From Marinifilum_A sediminis (lineage in GTDB: Bacteria > Bacteroidota > Bacteroidia > Bacteroidales > Marinifilaceae): DNA of 64,000 nucleotides. Shown in pieces: positions 36,672-44,634 of this stretch (within the stretch, counting starts at the first letter, position 1; every line of letters begins with the position of its first letter). The notes under the pieces are model-generated. The model was not told the origin of the DNA, did no database searches, and worked only from the letters and a program-made list of their open reading frames with translations. The DNA is taken from NCBI GenBank assembly GCA_947496465.1, contig CANMCX010000016.1, forward strand, positions 21,298 to 85,297, written 5' to 3'. The position numbers were made by a program, and so were the translations under genes.

Positions 36672-38228
36672 TTACAATGGAATATTTCCGTGTTTCTTAG
36701 CTGGTAGAACTTCTGCTTTTGTTTTCATTGCATTCAATGCATCTATCAAACGAGCGCGAGTTTCGCTAGGAAGAATTACATCATCAATATATCCTCGCTG
36801 AGCTGCCAAATAAGGAACGTTAAATGCATTTTCGTACTCCTTAATTTTCTCATCAGTCTTAGCTTGCTTATCATCAGCAGCAGCAATTTCTTTCTTGTAA
36901 GAAGAGATTACCTCTACAGCACCCTTAGCACCCATCACAGCAATTTCAGCTGTTGGCCAAGCAAATACCATATCAGCTCCTAAAGGCTTAGAACACATTG
37001 CTAAATAAGCTCCACCGTAATCCTTACGTGTTACCACAGTAAATTTAGGTACAGTAGCCTCAGCATAACTCCAAAGTAGTTTAGCTCCGTGACGGATAAT
37101 ACCACCTAGCTCTTGCTGTACTCCAGGAAGGTATCCAGGAACGTCAACAAATGTTACCATTGGAATATTGAAAGCATCACAAGTACGAACGAAACGAGAA
37201 ATCTTATCAGAAGCATCAATATCCAAACAACCTGCCTGAATTAACGGCTGATTTGCAATAATACCTACTGATTGATTATCTAAACGACCGAAACCGATTA
37301 TTGCATTCTCTGCATAATGCTCGTGCACTTCGTAAAATTCTCCCTGGTCAAGCACTGATTCAATAATACCCTTCATATCATAAGGTGTTTTTGGATCATC
37401 AGGAATCATAGTATCTAATTCTTCGCAAACACGCGCAGGATCATCACCCATCGCCAACTGAGGAGTTTCTTCTAAGTTGTTGTTTGGCATATAACTTAAT
37501 AAGTCGCGGATTTCTTCAATTGTAGCTTCATCAGAATCGCAAGCGAAGTGTGCGTTACCACTTTTGGCGTTGTGAGCCATAGCTCCACCCAATTCTTCAA
37601 AAGTAGTTTCTTCACCTGTTACTGTTTTAATCACATAAGGAGATGTAATAAACATGTGACTCTGCTTTTTAACCATGTATACAAAGTCCGTCATTGCTGG
37701 AGAATAAACTGCACCACCGGCACAAGGACCCATAATAGCAGAAATCTGAGGAATTACCCCTGATGCTCTTGAGTTACGCATAAATATTTCACCGTACCCC
37801 TTCAATGCATCAACACCTTCTTCTACACGTGCTCCACCAGAATCATTAAGTCCAACAATAGGAGCTCCAGCGCTAACTGCCAAATCCATTATTTTACAGA
37901 TTTTTGCAGCGTGCATTTCACCTAAAGATCCTCCTCTGGAAGTAAAATCCTGAGAGTAAGCAAATACTGATCTACCGTTCACTAAACCATGACCAATAAT
38001 AACTCCATCAGCTGGAATTTCAGTTGACTCAAAGCCAAAGTTAGTACAACGATGTTCCACAAACATATCCAACTCTCTAAAACTTCCTTCATCAAAAAGC
38101 AAGTCTATTCTCTCACGTGCGGAAAGCTTTCCTTTATCATGCTGCTTAGCAACACGAGCTTCGCCACCCATCTTTTTAACTTCTTCTCTTTTTTTCTTTA
38201 AGAGATCTAACTTTTCAGATACCTTCAT
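36672..38228 (-). CDS. Acyl-CoA carboxyltransferase beta subunit (MmdA/PccB/12S-like)
   Basis: This 518-residue carboxyl transferase of crotonase fold moves CO2 between an acyl-CoA (methylmalonyl- or propionyl-CoA) and biotin. The two halves each hold a glycine-rich oxyanion region: GAPIVGLNDSGGARVEEGVD and SAIMGPCAGGAVYSPA in the first, FVDVPGYLPGVQQELGG and GGAYLAMCSKPLGADM in the second. It is the first gene of a three-gene operon with the small basic protein and the biotin-carrying OadA-like chain. The product may be half of a transcarboxylase or of methylmalonyl-CoA decarboxylase in propionate metabolism. Confidence 0.92.
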   Translation of the reverse strand: MKVSEKLDLLKKKREEVKKMGGEARVAKQHDKGKLSARERIDLLFDEGSFRELDMFVEHRCTNFGFESTEIPADGVIIGHGLVNGRSVFAYSQDFTSRGGSLGEMHAAKICKIMDLAVSAGAPIVGLNDSGGARVEEGVDALKGYGEIFMRNSRASGVIPQISAIMGPCAGGAVYSPAMTDFVYMVKKQSHMFITSPYVIKTVTGEETTFEELGGAMAHNAKSGNAHFACDSDEATIEEIRDLLSYMPNNNLEETPQLAMGDDPARVCEELDTMIPDDPKTPYDMKGIIESVLDQGEFYEVHEHYAENAIIGFGRLDNQSVGIIANQPLIQAGCLDIDASDKISRFVRTCDAFNIPMVTFVDVPGYLPGVQQELGGIIRHGAKLLWSYAEATVPKFTVVTRKDYGGAYLAMCSKPLGADMVFAWPTAEIAVMGAKGAVEVISSYKKEIAAADDKQAKTDEKIKEYENAFNVPYLAAQRGYIDDVILPSETRARLIDALNAMKTKAEVLPAKKHGNIPL

Positions 38229-38535
38229 TTTATATGTTTTTTCAAGTAATTTGCTAAGAAAATCTCACGGAATTTCTATTTTACTTCAATTGCTATTCAA
38301 TTTAAAACCTAATTCTTTAAAATCTGATTTTTTAAAGCTCAACCTTTTTAAAGAATTATTTCCTTATTGGATGACGAATATAAATACTTTCATTGTAGAT
38401 AAGAAACTGTTTAAAAACACCACCTCACGTTCGTAAACGTTTGTATATCAATCCTAACTACTAATAATTTTCATATATTACCCTATGCTTCAGATAATTA
38501 AGTCGCAACAATCGACATTTATCATATTAGACCAA

Positions 38536-38580
38536 AATTTCACCCAAATACTATACAACATATAGCATTTGGGTGAAAAT
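38536..38580. repeat. Large inverted repeat (19 bp arms)
   Basis: The arms ATTTCACCCAAATACTATA and TATAGCATTTGGGTGAAAT pair with one G-T pair around a 5-base loop. It could be a terminator, a protein-binding palindrome or a remnant of a dispersed repeat. Confidence 0.6.
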
Positions 38581-39267
38581 ACCCATTGTGAGAATTGTTC
38601 AATATCATTTTCTATTATGCCACAAATACACACTAAAAGGTCTTTTTGTTGTTTTTTTTACTCAAACAGCAACTACCAATCACCAAATCACCTATTAATG
38701 GATTTAATTACATGACTATATCAAAATGTTAATGGTTGATTTTTTTTACAAATAAAAATCACACCTGTTCATTCATTAGCTAATATAAATGCAGCGAATA
38801 TTTTTGTTGCCTGATTAAAAAATTATAAATTCTGTCTGTCGAAAAAACACGGTTTATAATACAAGAAATAGATTAGAAGAACTCATTACATCGCATTACG
38901 CATATAAGGATTTTTTTCTTTATTCAATAGCGAATTTAATCTTGAGGAAGAATCGATTATATTATAGAAAAAATCCTACCGAAATAAAATCATGATTAAT
39001 ACTTACTAAAAGTAACTCATGGATTACAAATTGTAATTATCTCAATGATTAACAAATAGATCTAGTTTGTTTCTCATATTCATCCTTAACAATTCTATAT
39101 AGCTAATGAGATATAACAGAACTAAAAAATAGAATGGTAGTAGATTATTTTTCACTACTTAAAGTTCCAAGGTAAAATAACGTTGATACTTTTCTATTCC
39201 CTTAATTGAGTTTAAAATATCCCTAATCAGACCTAATAATAAATACAATAATTATATTAAAATTCTT

Positions 39268-39297
39268 TTTGTAATACGCTATTTTATTCTACTTTTG
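39268..39297 (+). promoter_or_regulatory. Promoter of tRNA-Ser(GGA)
   Basis: TTTG (39268-39271) and TACTTTTG (39290-39297) with an 18-base spacer match the phylum consensus. The inferred start lies near 39304, about 23 bases before the tRNA. Confidence 0.75.
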
Positions 39298-39326
39298 TCC
39301 CCACACAATTATCCTTACGGATATCT

Positions 39327-39411
39327 GGAGAGATGACAGAGTGGTCGATTGTGCGCGCCTGGAAAGCTCGTGTACCGCAAGGTACCGGGGGTTCGAATCC
39401 CTCTCTCTCCG
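39327..39411 (+). tRNA. tRNA-Ser (anticodon GGA), island attachment site
   Basis: An 85-base serine tRNA with acceptor stem GGAGAGA/TCTCTCC, anticodon loop CTGGAAA (anticodon GGA), long variable arm and T-arm GGGGGTTCGAATCCC. The discriminator G at 39411 is followed by CCA at 39412-39414. The tRNA is intact. Its 3' end (CCTCTCTCTCCGC, 39400-39412) is duplicated 18,190 bases to the right (57590-57602) at the far edge of a mobile element, and an integrase gene starts about 250 bases downstream. Confidence 0.95.
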
Positions 39412-39412
39412 C
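39400..39412 (+). repeat. Left attachment core (attL)
   Basis: The 13-base core CCTCTCTCTCCGC at the 3' end of tRNA-Ser(GGA), repeated directly at 57590. The same string also ends tRNA-Ser(UGA) at 34218-34230, so the core alone is shared by serine tRNAs. Confidence 0.8.
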
Positions 39413-39436
39413 CATGCAGAAATGCAATAGAAGGAA

Positions 39437-39467
39437 AAGCCTTGTAAACTTAACGTTTACAAGGCTT
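39437..39467 (+). terminator. Terminator carried by the island behind the tRNA
   Basis: A perfect 13-bp stem (AAGCCTTGTAAAC with GTTTACAAGGCTT, loop TTAAC) is followed by TCTTCATTT. It lies inside the island and replaces the host terminator. Its arm GTTTACAAGGCT recurs at the right end (57535-57546). Confidence 0.85.
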
Positions 39468-39665
39468 TCTTCATTTAGTACCAACGCAATCAAACACCTA
39501 AAACAGCAATAAAAAGGTGTAGCATTCGGTGTAGATTAGAAAGCTTAATTTTGCTACACCGCGAACAGGTACTAATGCACTGATATTCACTGTTTTGCTC
39601 CGCTCAAAAATCACTCGTTTGCTAGTTTTGACAAATCGTTTTAAAACATTCAAAAACTAGTAAAA

Positions 39666-40877
39666 ATGAGACAAACTACTTCTATTTTATTTTTTGCAAG
39701 AAAAACTACTCAACTGAAAAATGGAGAATCTCCAATCTTCGTAAGAATCACTGTCGATGGTCAAAGGTTAGATATCTCTTTGAAGAGAAGTATTGATTCT
39801 AATTTATGGGATGCCAATAAGGGAAAGTGTAAAGGCAACTCTCTAAAGACTAAAGAAAACAATCGTTACATTCAACACATGGAACAAAAACTCTTGAAAA
39901 TCATTACTGATCTTGAAATTCAAGAAGAGCTTACTTGTAAAAATCTAAAAGCGAGCCTAAATCAAGAGAATGAAGATCTTAGTATTATAAGCATCTTCCA
40001 GAGACACAATGAAAGATGTGAAAAACGTATTGGGATAGATATGGCAGAAGGTACAGTAGAAAGATACAGAACCTGCTTGAAACACACTCAAGACTTCATA
40101 AAAACACAGTACAATTTAAAAGATTTACCACTTACTAAAATCAATCATCAATTTATTACCGATTTTGAACATTACTTTAGAACAATACGAAAATGTTCTA
40201 CCAATACCACATTTAAGTACCTTAAGAATTTTAAGAAGATAACGAATTGGGCTCTAGCTAATGAATGGATGAGATCGGATCCTTTTACAAAGATCAAGTT
40301 TAAGATGGAGAAGGTTGATAAAGAATTTTTAGATGATGAAGAGTTGAATAAGTTGATGGAGAAAAGCTTCGAAATCAAACGTCTTGAAGTTATTAAGGAT
40401 CTCTATCTATTTTGTTGCTTTACAGGATTGGCTTTTTCAGATGTAAAATCTCTTAGCCAAGAACACATAGTAAAAGGCATAGATGGTAATCAATGGATTA
40501 AGAGTAAAAGGCGTAAAACTAAAGTCGAATTCAAAATTCCACTTTTTGATATTCCCAAAGCTATTCTTGCTAAGTACAAAGATGATCCTATTTGTATGAT
40601 TCATCAAAAGCTATTGCCTGTACCTAGCAACCAAAAGATGAATGCCTATTTAAAGGAAATAGCGGACCTCTGTGGAATCAATAAAAACTTAAGTACTCAT
40701 TCTGCTAGACATACATTTGCAACAACGGTAACTTTGGGCAATAATCTCAACATTAAGGCTATTTCCAAGATGATGGGTCATACCAACACAAGAATGACAG
40801 AAAACTATGCTAGAGCAGGTGAAAAGCTTATTTCAAACGAAATGAATAAGATTCAAGGAAAGTATCAATATGTATAA
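39666..40877 (+). CDS. Tyrosine-type site-specific integrase
   Basis: This enzyme integrates and excises the island at the serine tRNA. The 403-residue chain has an N-terminal arm-binding domain (about 1-85, FFARKTTQLKNGESPIFVR), a SAM-like core-binding domain (about 105-200) and the C-terminal catalytic domain. Visible catalytic residues are HSARHTF (His-x-x-Arg), GHTNTRMTENYARAG (His/Trp-type position and nucleophile Tyr). The region that holds the first catalytic Arg in phage integrases reads TGLAFSDV here, with Ala in its place, which is usual for Bacteroidetes conjugative-transposon-type integrases. It starts about 250 bases from the tRNA and reads into the island. Confidence 0.94.
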   Translation: MRQTTSILFFARKTTQLKNGESPIFVRITVDGQRLDISLKRSIDSNLWDANKGKCKGNSLKTKENNRYIQHMEQKLLKIITDLEIQEELTCKNLKASLNQENEDLSIISIFQRHNERCEKRIGIDMAEGTVERYRTCLKHTQDFIKTQYNLKDLPLTKINHQFITDFEHYFRTIRKCSTNTTFKYLKNFKKITNWALANEWMRSDPFTKIKFKMEKVDKEFLDDEELNKLMEKSFEIKRLEVIKDLYLFCCFTGLAFSDVKSLSQEHIVKGIDGNQWIKSKRRKTKVEFKIPLFDIPKAILAKYKDDPICMIHQKLLPVPSNQKMNAYLKEIADLCGINKNLSTHSARHTFATTVTLGNNLNIKAISKMMGHTNTRMTENYARAGEKLISNEMNKIQGKYQYV

Positions 40878-40890
40878 AAATCAACCCACA

Positions 40891-40930
40891 ATAACCGAGC
40901 AATATTAATGTTGCTCGGTTATAAATAAAA
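40891..40930 (+). terminator. Hairpin after the integrase gene
   Basis: A perfect 12-bp stem (ATAACCGAGCAA with TTGCTCGGTTAT) with an 8-base loop, 13 bases past the integrase stop. The T-run is weak (ATAAATAAAAATT). Confidence 0.65.
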
Positions 40931-41064
40931 ATTAATAGCCCATGAAGCCTTTAAGTAATTTAGGATACCGTTCCAATATAGTCTCCACAATAAAAAAATA
41001 CTTTAAAACACTCATGTGTGTAAAAAAATGACTTTTCTGTAAGCTCTAATTATAAAAAATCTAC

Positions 41065-41394
41065 TTATAAAAAAGCATGTGAGGAAATCGAGATGATTAA
41101 TAGCGTTACAAAGACAATAGCCATTAGAGCCTCTCTCCTTAGTATTGTCCCTTTGGCCTTAGTCAAATGATTAATTAATGCTTTTCTATTGAATATTACA
41201 TGAAAGATTGCCAGTATAAAAAACAAAATTCCAGCACTATTGTGAAAAGTCATCCAAAACTCTCTTATGGGAGTTAGTTCCTCCAATTGTAATTCATGAT
41301 TTATAAATCCTGAAAGTGGTAAACTCAGTCCACTTAAAAAAAGCCCTATAGAACAAAAGCTTCTATAATTAAATTTTCTTTCTACTCTCTCCAT
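41065..41394 (-). CDS. DUF4405-type small membrane protein
   Basis: The 109-residue protein has three hydrophobic helices: GLFLSGLSLPLSGF, a central FHNSAGILFFILAIFHVIFN and ALMAIVFVTLLIISI. Two His residues flank the middle helix, in the pattern of DUF4405 proteins that resemble cytochrome b561-type haem-binding membrane anchors. It has no partner dehydrogenase gene here. It reads leftwards and is followed by the hairpin at 40891. Confidence 0.65.
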   Translation of the reverse strand: MERVERKFNYRSFCSIGLFLSGLSLPLSGFINHELQLEELTPIREFWMTFHNSAGILFFILAIFHVIFNRKALINHLTKAKGTILRREALMAIVFVTLLIISISSHAFL

Positions 41395-41481
41395 CTCTAC
41401 TCCCCCTACAATTCTTTAATGCTTATTTTTTTTTAATTAATCGAATCCATTTCTGGTTCTTATTGGTCGCTTAATCGATGC

Positions 41482-42465
41482 TTACTTACCAAATGGAAGA
41501 ATTGAGATACCTACTTTAAAGTAGCCTGTCATATCTTGACTATTGGTATAAATCTCATCGCCTGATGCATCACCCTTTTCCATTAAATTACTATTTATGA
41601 TATTCTGCACACCGCCTTGAAAGCTTCCTATTAGGAATTTGTTTATACGGTGTTCGTATTTAAAACCAGTTTTTATCTCTAGTTGACTGTATTCCAACAA
41701 ATCTTCGCCTGGTCCTTCATTTTCAACATAAAATCCAGTATTACCAAATGTACTTCCTAATGATAATCGACCATTTTTACCTATAGGTCGTTGGAATAAT
41801 AGTCTGTCTGGAATTAACATATCCATTTCCCATTTAGAGTTTTTAAACTTATGACTCCACATAAGTGTTGGTATTAAAGGATACGGCTGCGATGAATCTA
41901 AAAAGCCCATTAATCCAAGACCAAAAACCGTTCTCTCAGTTCTCTTCAACATAAAGGAGAATCCCAAAGATCCTTTAAGGCGAGCAAATTCTTTCTCAGT
42001 TCCATCTGCTTTAATAGATCCCATATACAGGATAGGCTTATTAAATAGTTGCGAAAAATGCATCATTTTAATTTCAGCAGCGAGGTAATGAAAATCGGCT
42101 GTTCCATTACGTTCAAAATAGGTAGGACTTAGGTTACTTGGGACATCATCGAACTCAAATCTATTGAATTGATAATTTCCTGAGGCTATAATATGCCACT
42201 TATTCTTTCTGTAGATAGGAATATTTACGGTCGCATTAAATTTCTCTTGGTTCTTAATTTCTGCATCTTGATATTTCTCATCAAACAATTCAGAATCAAA
42301 ATCTCTATTTAAGCTTTGAGAGTATTCAAAGTTAAAGAGTCTTTCTTGTGGAAATTTTTCTTGGATCTTTTGTATGGTCTCTTTTTTAAGGGATTCGTCA
42401 TTTTGCTGTGCGTTAGCAAGAATAGAAACTAAAAGTAGTAAGACTGCGATTATTGTGTTCTTCAT
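41482..42465 (-). CDS. Outer-membrane beta-barrel protein (DUF6268-like), candidate Crp/Fnr target
   Basis: I start at the ATG at 42465, which gives a clean signal peptide (NTIIAVLLLLVSILANAQ); the longer frame start adds 21 residues before it. The mature part of about 300 residues has alternating strands with aromatic girdle residues and ends SILPFGK, as in DUF6268 barrels. No enzyme motif is seen. The palindrome TTGACTTTCGTCAA (42528-42541) lies about 63 bases upstream of the start, identical to that before the oxidoreductase gene at 43998, so the pair of Crp/Fnr regulators beside it may control both. Confidence 0.75.
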   Translation of the reverse strand: MKNTIIAVLLLLVSILANAQQNDESLKKETIQKIQEKFPQERLFNFEYSQSLNRDFDSELFDEKYQDAEIKNQEKFNATVNIPIYRKNKWHIIASGNYQFNRFEFDDVPSNLSPTYFERNGTADFHYLAAEIKMMHFSQLFNKPILYMGSIKADGTEKEFARLKGSLGFSFMLKRTERTVFGLGLMGFLDSSQPYPLIPTLMWSHKFKNSKWEMDMLIPDRLLFQRPIGKNGRLSLGSTFGNTGFYVENEGPGEDLLEYSQLEIKTGFKYEHRINKFLIGSFQGGVQNIINSNLMEKGDASGDEIYTNSQDMTGYFKVGISILPFGK

Positions 42466-42524
42466 TATGACATCGTTATTTAGTTGTAAATATGATGCAA
42501 AATAAAGGTGTGGAAAATGGTTAT

Positions 42525-42541
42525 GCATTGACTTTCGTCAA
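42525..42541 (-). promoter_or_regulatory. Candidate Crp/Fnr-type operator, copy 1
   Basis: This 17-base sequence is the exact reverse complement of the copy at 43918-43934. Read on the minus strand it is TTGACGAAAGTCAATGC, with the FNR-like dyad TTGAC-N4-GTCAA, in the promoter region of the outer-membrane protein gene. Confidence 0.7.
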
Positions 42542-42579
42542 TAACAACTATTCGTATCTCTTTAAAAATGTTAAAAATT

Positions 42580-43143
42580 TTAAATTCGCTTTCTTAATCG
42601 ACTTAAACTTTCGGCACTGATACCTAAGAAAGAGGCTATCATGTATTGGGGTATTTCCTGAACAAAGTTGGGATTACGGTTGAGAAGATCAAGATAACGT
42701 TCTTTGGGAGAGTCCTGTAAAAAACTATCTAAACGATCTGCCAGTTTTAAGTAGGTTCGCTCAGCAAATTTTCGCCCTAGTCGTTCCAAATTTGGGTATT
42801 TATCGTAAAGGTCTAACATGTGCTCTCTTTTTATCTTCCAGATAATACCATCTTGCATGGATTCTATATAATTGGTCGAAGGCGTATGGGTGATATAACT
42901 TCTATATTCAGAAAATACATCTCCCGAAAACCAGAAAGTAATTATCTTCTCACTTCCATCTTTCACATGATAAAATCGAAAAAGTCCGATTTCAATAAAT
43001 GCAATAAAATCACACTCATCCCCTTGGGATAATATTAATTCTCCCTTTGCACATTCCTGCCTATAAAAACCCTTACTGATATCTTCCCATTCTTCCTCCG
43101 ATAAGGGGACTAATTGTTCAAAATGCTGTCTGATTTTATCCAC
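42580..43143 (-). CDS. Crp/Fnr-family regulator, copy 1
   Basis: A 187-residue regulator with an N-terminal cyclic-nucleotide-binding-like domain (about 1-115, LSQGDECDFIAFIEIGLFRFY) and a short C-terminal winged-helix (MIASFLGISAESLSRLRKR). It starts with GTG at 43143. The second copy upstream is of equal length and very similar, with the same start (GTGGATAAAATC) and an identical 23-base stretch before each gene, so the pair arose by tandem duplication. No cysteine cluster for an iron-sulfur centre is seen, so the effector is not oxygen via Fe-S as in FNR; a nucleotide or none is more likely. It may bind TTGAC-N4-GTCAA. Confidence 0.88.
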   Translation of the reverse strand: MDKIRQHFEQLVPLSEEEWEDISKGFYRQECAKGELILSQGDECDFIAFIEIGLFRFYHVKDGSEKIITFWFSGDVFSEYRSYITHTPSTNYIESMQDGIIWKIKREHMLDLYDKYPNLERLGRKFAERTYLKLADRLDSFLQDSPKERYLDLLNRNPNFVQEIPQYMIASFLGISAESLSRLRKRI

Positions 43144-43218
43144 TTGTTATTGATCTTAATTGATTCTGATTTCTTTGATAATGTAATATGAACGTGTTTT
43201 TAACAAAAAAATTGAATT

Positions 43219-43782
43219 TTAAATACGCTTTCTTAATCGACTTAAACTTTCTGGGCTTATGCCAAGATAAGAAGCCAGCATGTATTGGGGTATTTCCTGA
43301 ACAAATTTTGGATGACGTTTCAAAATATTAAGATAATGTTCCTTGGGTGTGTTATGATGTATCTCATCTAAACGGGAAGCAACAATCAAAAAAATTTGTT
43401 CAGTGATTTTTCGACCTAATTTATTCAGGTTTGGAAACTTTTCATAAACTTCTAATAAGTAGCCTCTTTTCAGTTTCCATATAACCCCTTCCCTCATCGA
43501 TTCGATATAGTTATATGAAGGTGAGTGAGTGAGATAACTCCTATAATCAGAAAAAAACTCTCCTGGAAACCAAAAATCATTTACCTTTTCTTTGCCATCC
43601 TTTACATGGTAATATCGAAAGATTCCTTTTTCTACGAATGCAACAAAATCGCACTCATCTCCTTGTGATAAAATCAAGTCTCCCTTTGCACAATCTACCT
43701 TTTGAAAGCCTTTCCTTAAAATTCCCCATTCTTCCTCTGTTAATGGAGCAAGGTTCTCAAAATAGTCTCTGATTTTATCCAC
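43219..43782 (-). CDS. Crp/Fnr-family regulator, copy 2
   Basis: A paralogue of the next gene downstream, with the same 187-residue length and the same order: cNMP-like domain (LSQGDECDFVAFVEKGIFRYY) and C-terminal helix-turn-helix (MLASYLGISPESLSRLRKR). The recognition helices of the two copies are nearly the same (SAESLSRLRKRI against SPESLSRLRKRI), so both could bind the same operator. It starts with GTG at 43782. A perfect 20-base palindrome (43819-43838, ATCTGAAAAT and its complement) lies 37 bases upstream and could be an autoregulatory site. Confidence 0.88.
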   Translation of the reverse strand: MDKIRDYFENLAPLTEEEWGILRKGFQKVDCAKGDLILSQGDECDFVAFVEKGIFRYYHVKDGKEKVNDFWFPGEFFSDYRSYLTHSPSYNYIESMREGVIWKLKRGYLLEVYEKFPNLNKLGRKITEQIFLIVASRLDEIHHNTPKEHYLNILKRHPKFVQEIPQYMLASYLGISPESLSRLRKRI

Positions 43783-43818
43783 TACCTATGTATTAATTGA
43801 TTCTGATTTCTTTGAACA

Positions 43819-43838
43819 ATCTGAAAATATTTTCAGAT
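43819..43838. promoter_or_regulatory. Perfect 20-bp palindrome upstream of Crp/Fnr copy 2
   Basis: ATCTGAAAAT is followed at once by its exact reverse complement ATTTTCAGAT. It lies between the two divergent units (regulators left, oxidoreductase right), in promoter range of the regulator. Confidence 0.55.
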
Positions 43839-43917
43839 AAGCCTTAAACTATAGGCTCACAATATATAAATCAATTCTACACCTAGCAAATTACAAGAAA
43901 GTGCATTAAGCCATTTC

Positions 43918-43934
43918 TTGACGAAAGTCAATGC
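43918..43934 (+). promoter_or_regulatory. Candidate Crp/Fnr-type operator, copy 2
   Basis: TTGACGAAAGTCAATGC contains the dyad TTGAC-N4-GTCAA and is the exact reverse complement of 42525-42541. It ends 63 bases before the ATG at 43998. The spacing to the gene is almost the same as at copy 1 (59 bases between 42525 and 42465). Confidence 0.7.
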
Positions 43935-43997
43935 TTTCTTCCTGAGTTAACAAGAAATTTGCAGCAGATTTTAATGCTAAAATGACTAGTGAGAATC

Positions 43998-44612
43998 ATG
44001 AGACTATTAATTGTATTTAATCACCCATACAAAGGAAGCTATTGCCACGCGGTCCTAAAATCTGTAATAAGAGGAGCGAATAGAGCTAATCATGAAGTTG
44101 ATCTAATAAATCTGGATGAAGATGAGTTTGATCCAGTGATGAGAGCAAAAGATCTTAAAGCTTTTGTTCTTGCCAAAGACCAACCCGAATTGACCCTTCA
44201 GCTATTAGACTCAAAAGTTTTGGAGTATCAAAATCGCTTACTAAAAGCAGATCATCTTCTTTTCATTTTTCCCATATGGTGGGAGTTGATGCCAGCCTTA
44301 ACCAAAGGTTTTGTTGATAAAATCATATTTCCGGGCATTGCTTACGATATGAATAAAAATGGAACTCGTATGACTAGTCGATTAACGGGTTTGAAAGGGG
44401 TAACGATGATTACCACCATGAATACACCATCTGTAGCATACAAGATATTATTTGGGAATGCTATAAAAAAGGCCTTGCTATTGGGAACATTTTGGAAAAT
44501 AGGAGTCTCAAATCGCAAATGGATCAACCTGAATTTCGTGAAATTCACTTCGTATGAGAAACGAAAAAAGTGGCTTGTATCTATTGAAAAAAGCATTGCC
44601 AATTTAGCCTAA
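43998..44612 (+). CDS. NAD(P)H-dependent oxidoreductase (flavodoxin fold)
   Basis: A quinone reductase/NQO1-like flavoprotein. The N-terminal FMN-binding loop is FNHPYKGSYCHA, and the second family motif IFPIWWELMPALTKGFVDKI follows near residue 90. The length of 204 residues is normal. I prefer the ATG at 43998 to the GTG three codons upstream. It is the first gene of a unit whose next gene, 22 nt downstream, is a nucleotidyl cyclase. The TTGAC-N4-GTCAA operator is in its promoter. A role in dealing with quinones or electrophiles would fit the efflux genes nearby, but this is inference. Confidence 0.88.
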   Translation: MRLLIVFNHPYKGSYCHAVLKSVIRGANRANHEVDLINLDEDEFDPVMRAKDLKAFVLAKDQPELTLQLLDSKVLEYQNRLLKADHLLFIFPIWWELMPALTKGFVDKIIFPGIAYDMNKNGTRMTSRLTGLKGVTMITTMNTPSVAYKILFGNAIKKALLLGTFWKIGVSNRKWINLNFVKFTSYEKRKKWLVSIEKSIANLA

Positions 44613-44634
44613 AGAACCTGTTGTAATATTTTAA

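Larger units (their letters stand above)
38229..39326. other. Long AT-rich intergenic region with one large inverted repeat
   Basis: About 1.1 kb separate the carboxyltransferase gene from the tRNA that holds the island. No believable gene is found; an open frame at 38251-38436 lacks codon bias. The main structure is an inverted repeat of about 19 bp (38537-38555 with 38561-38580, one G-T pair, loop CAACA). The rest is AT-rich and featureless until the tRNA promoter. Confidence 0.6.

Noticed and set aside
38251..38436. Open frame of 61 codons in front of the carboxyltransferase operon
   Set aside because: It is AT-rich with no codon bias and lies in the promoter region on the opposite strand; I treat it as chance.
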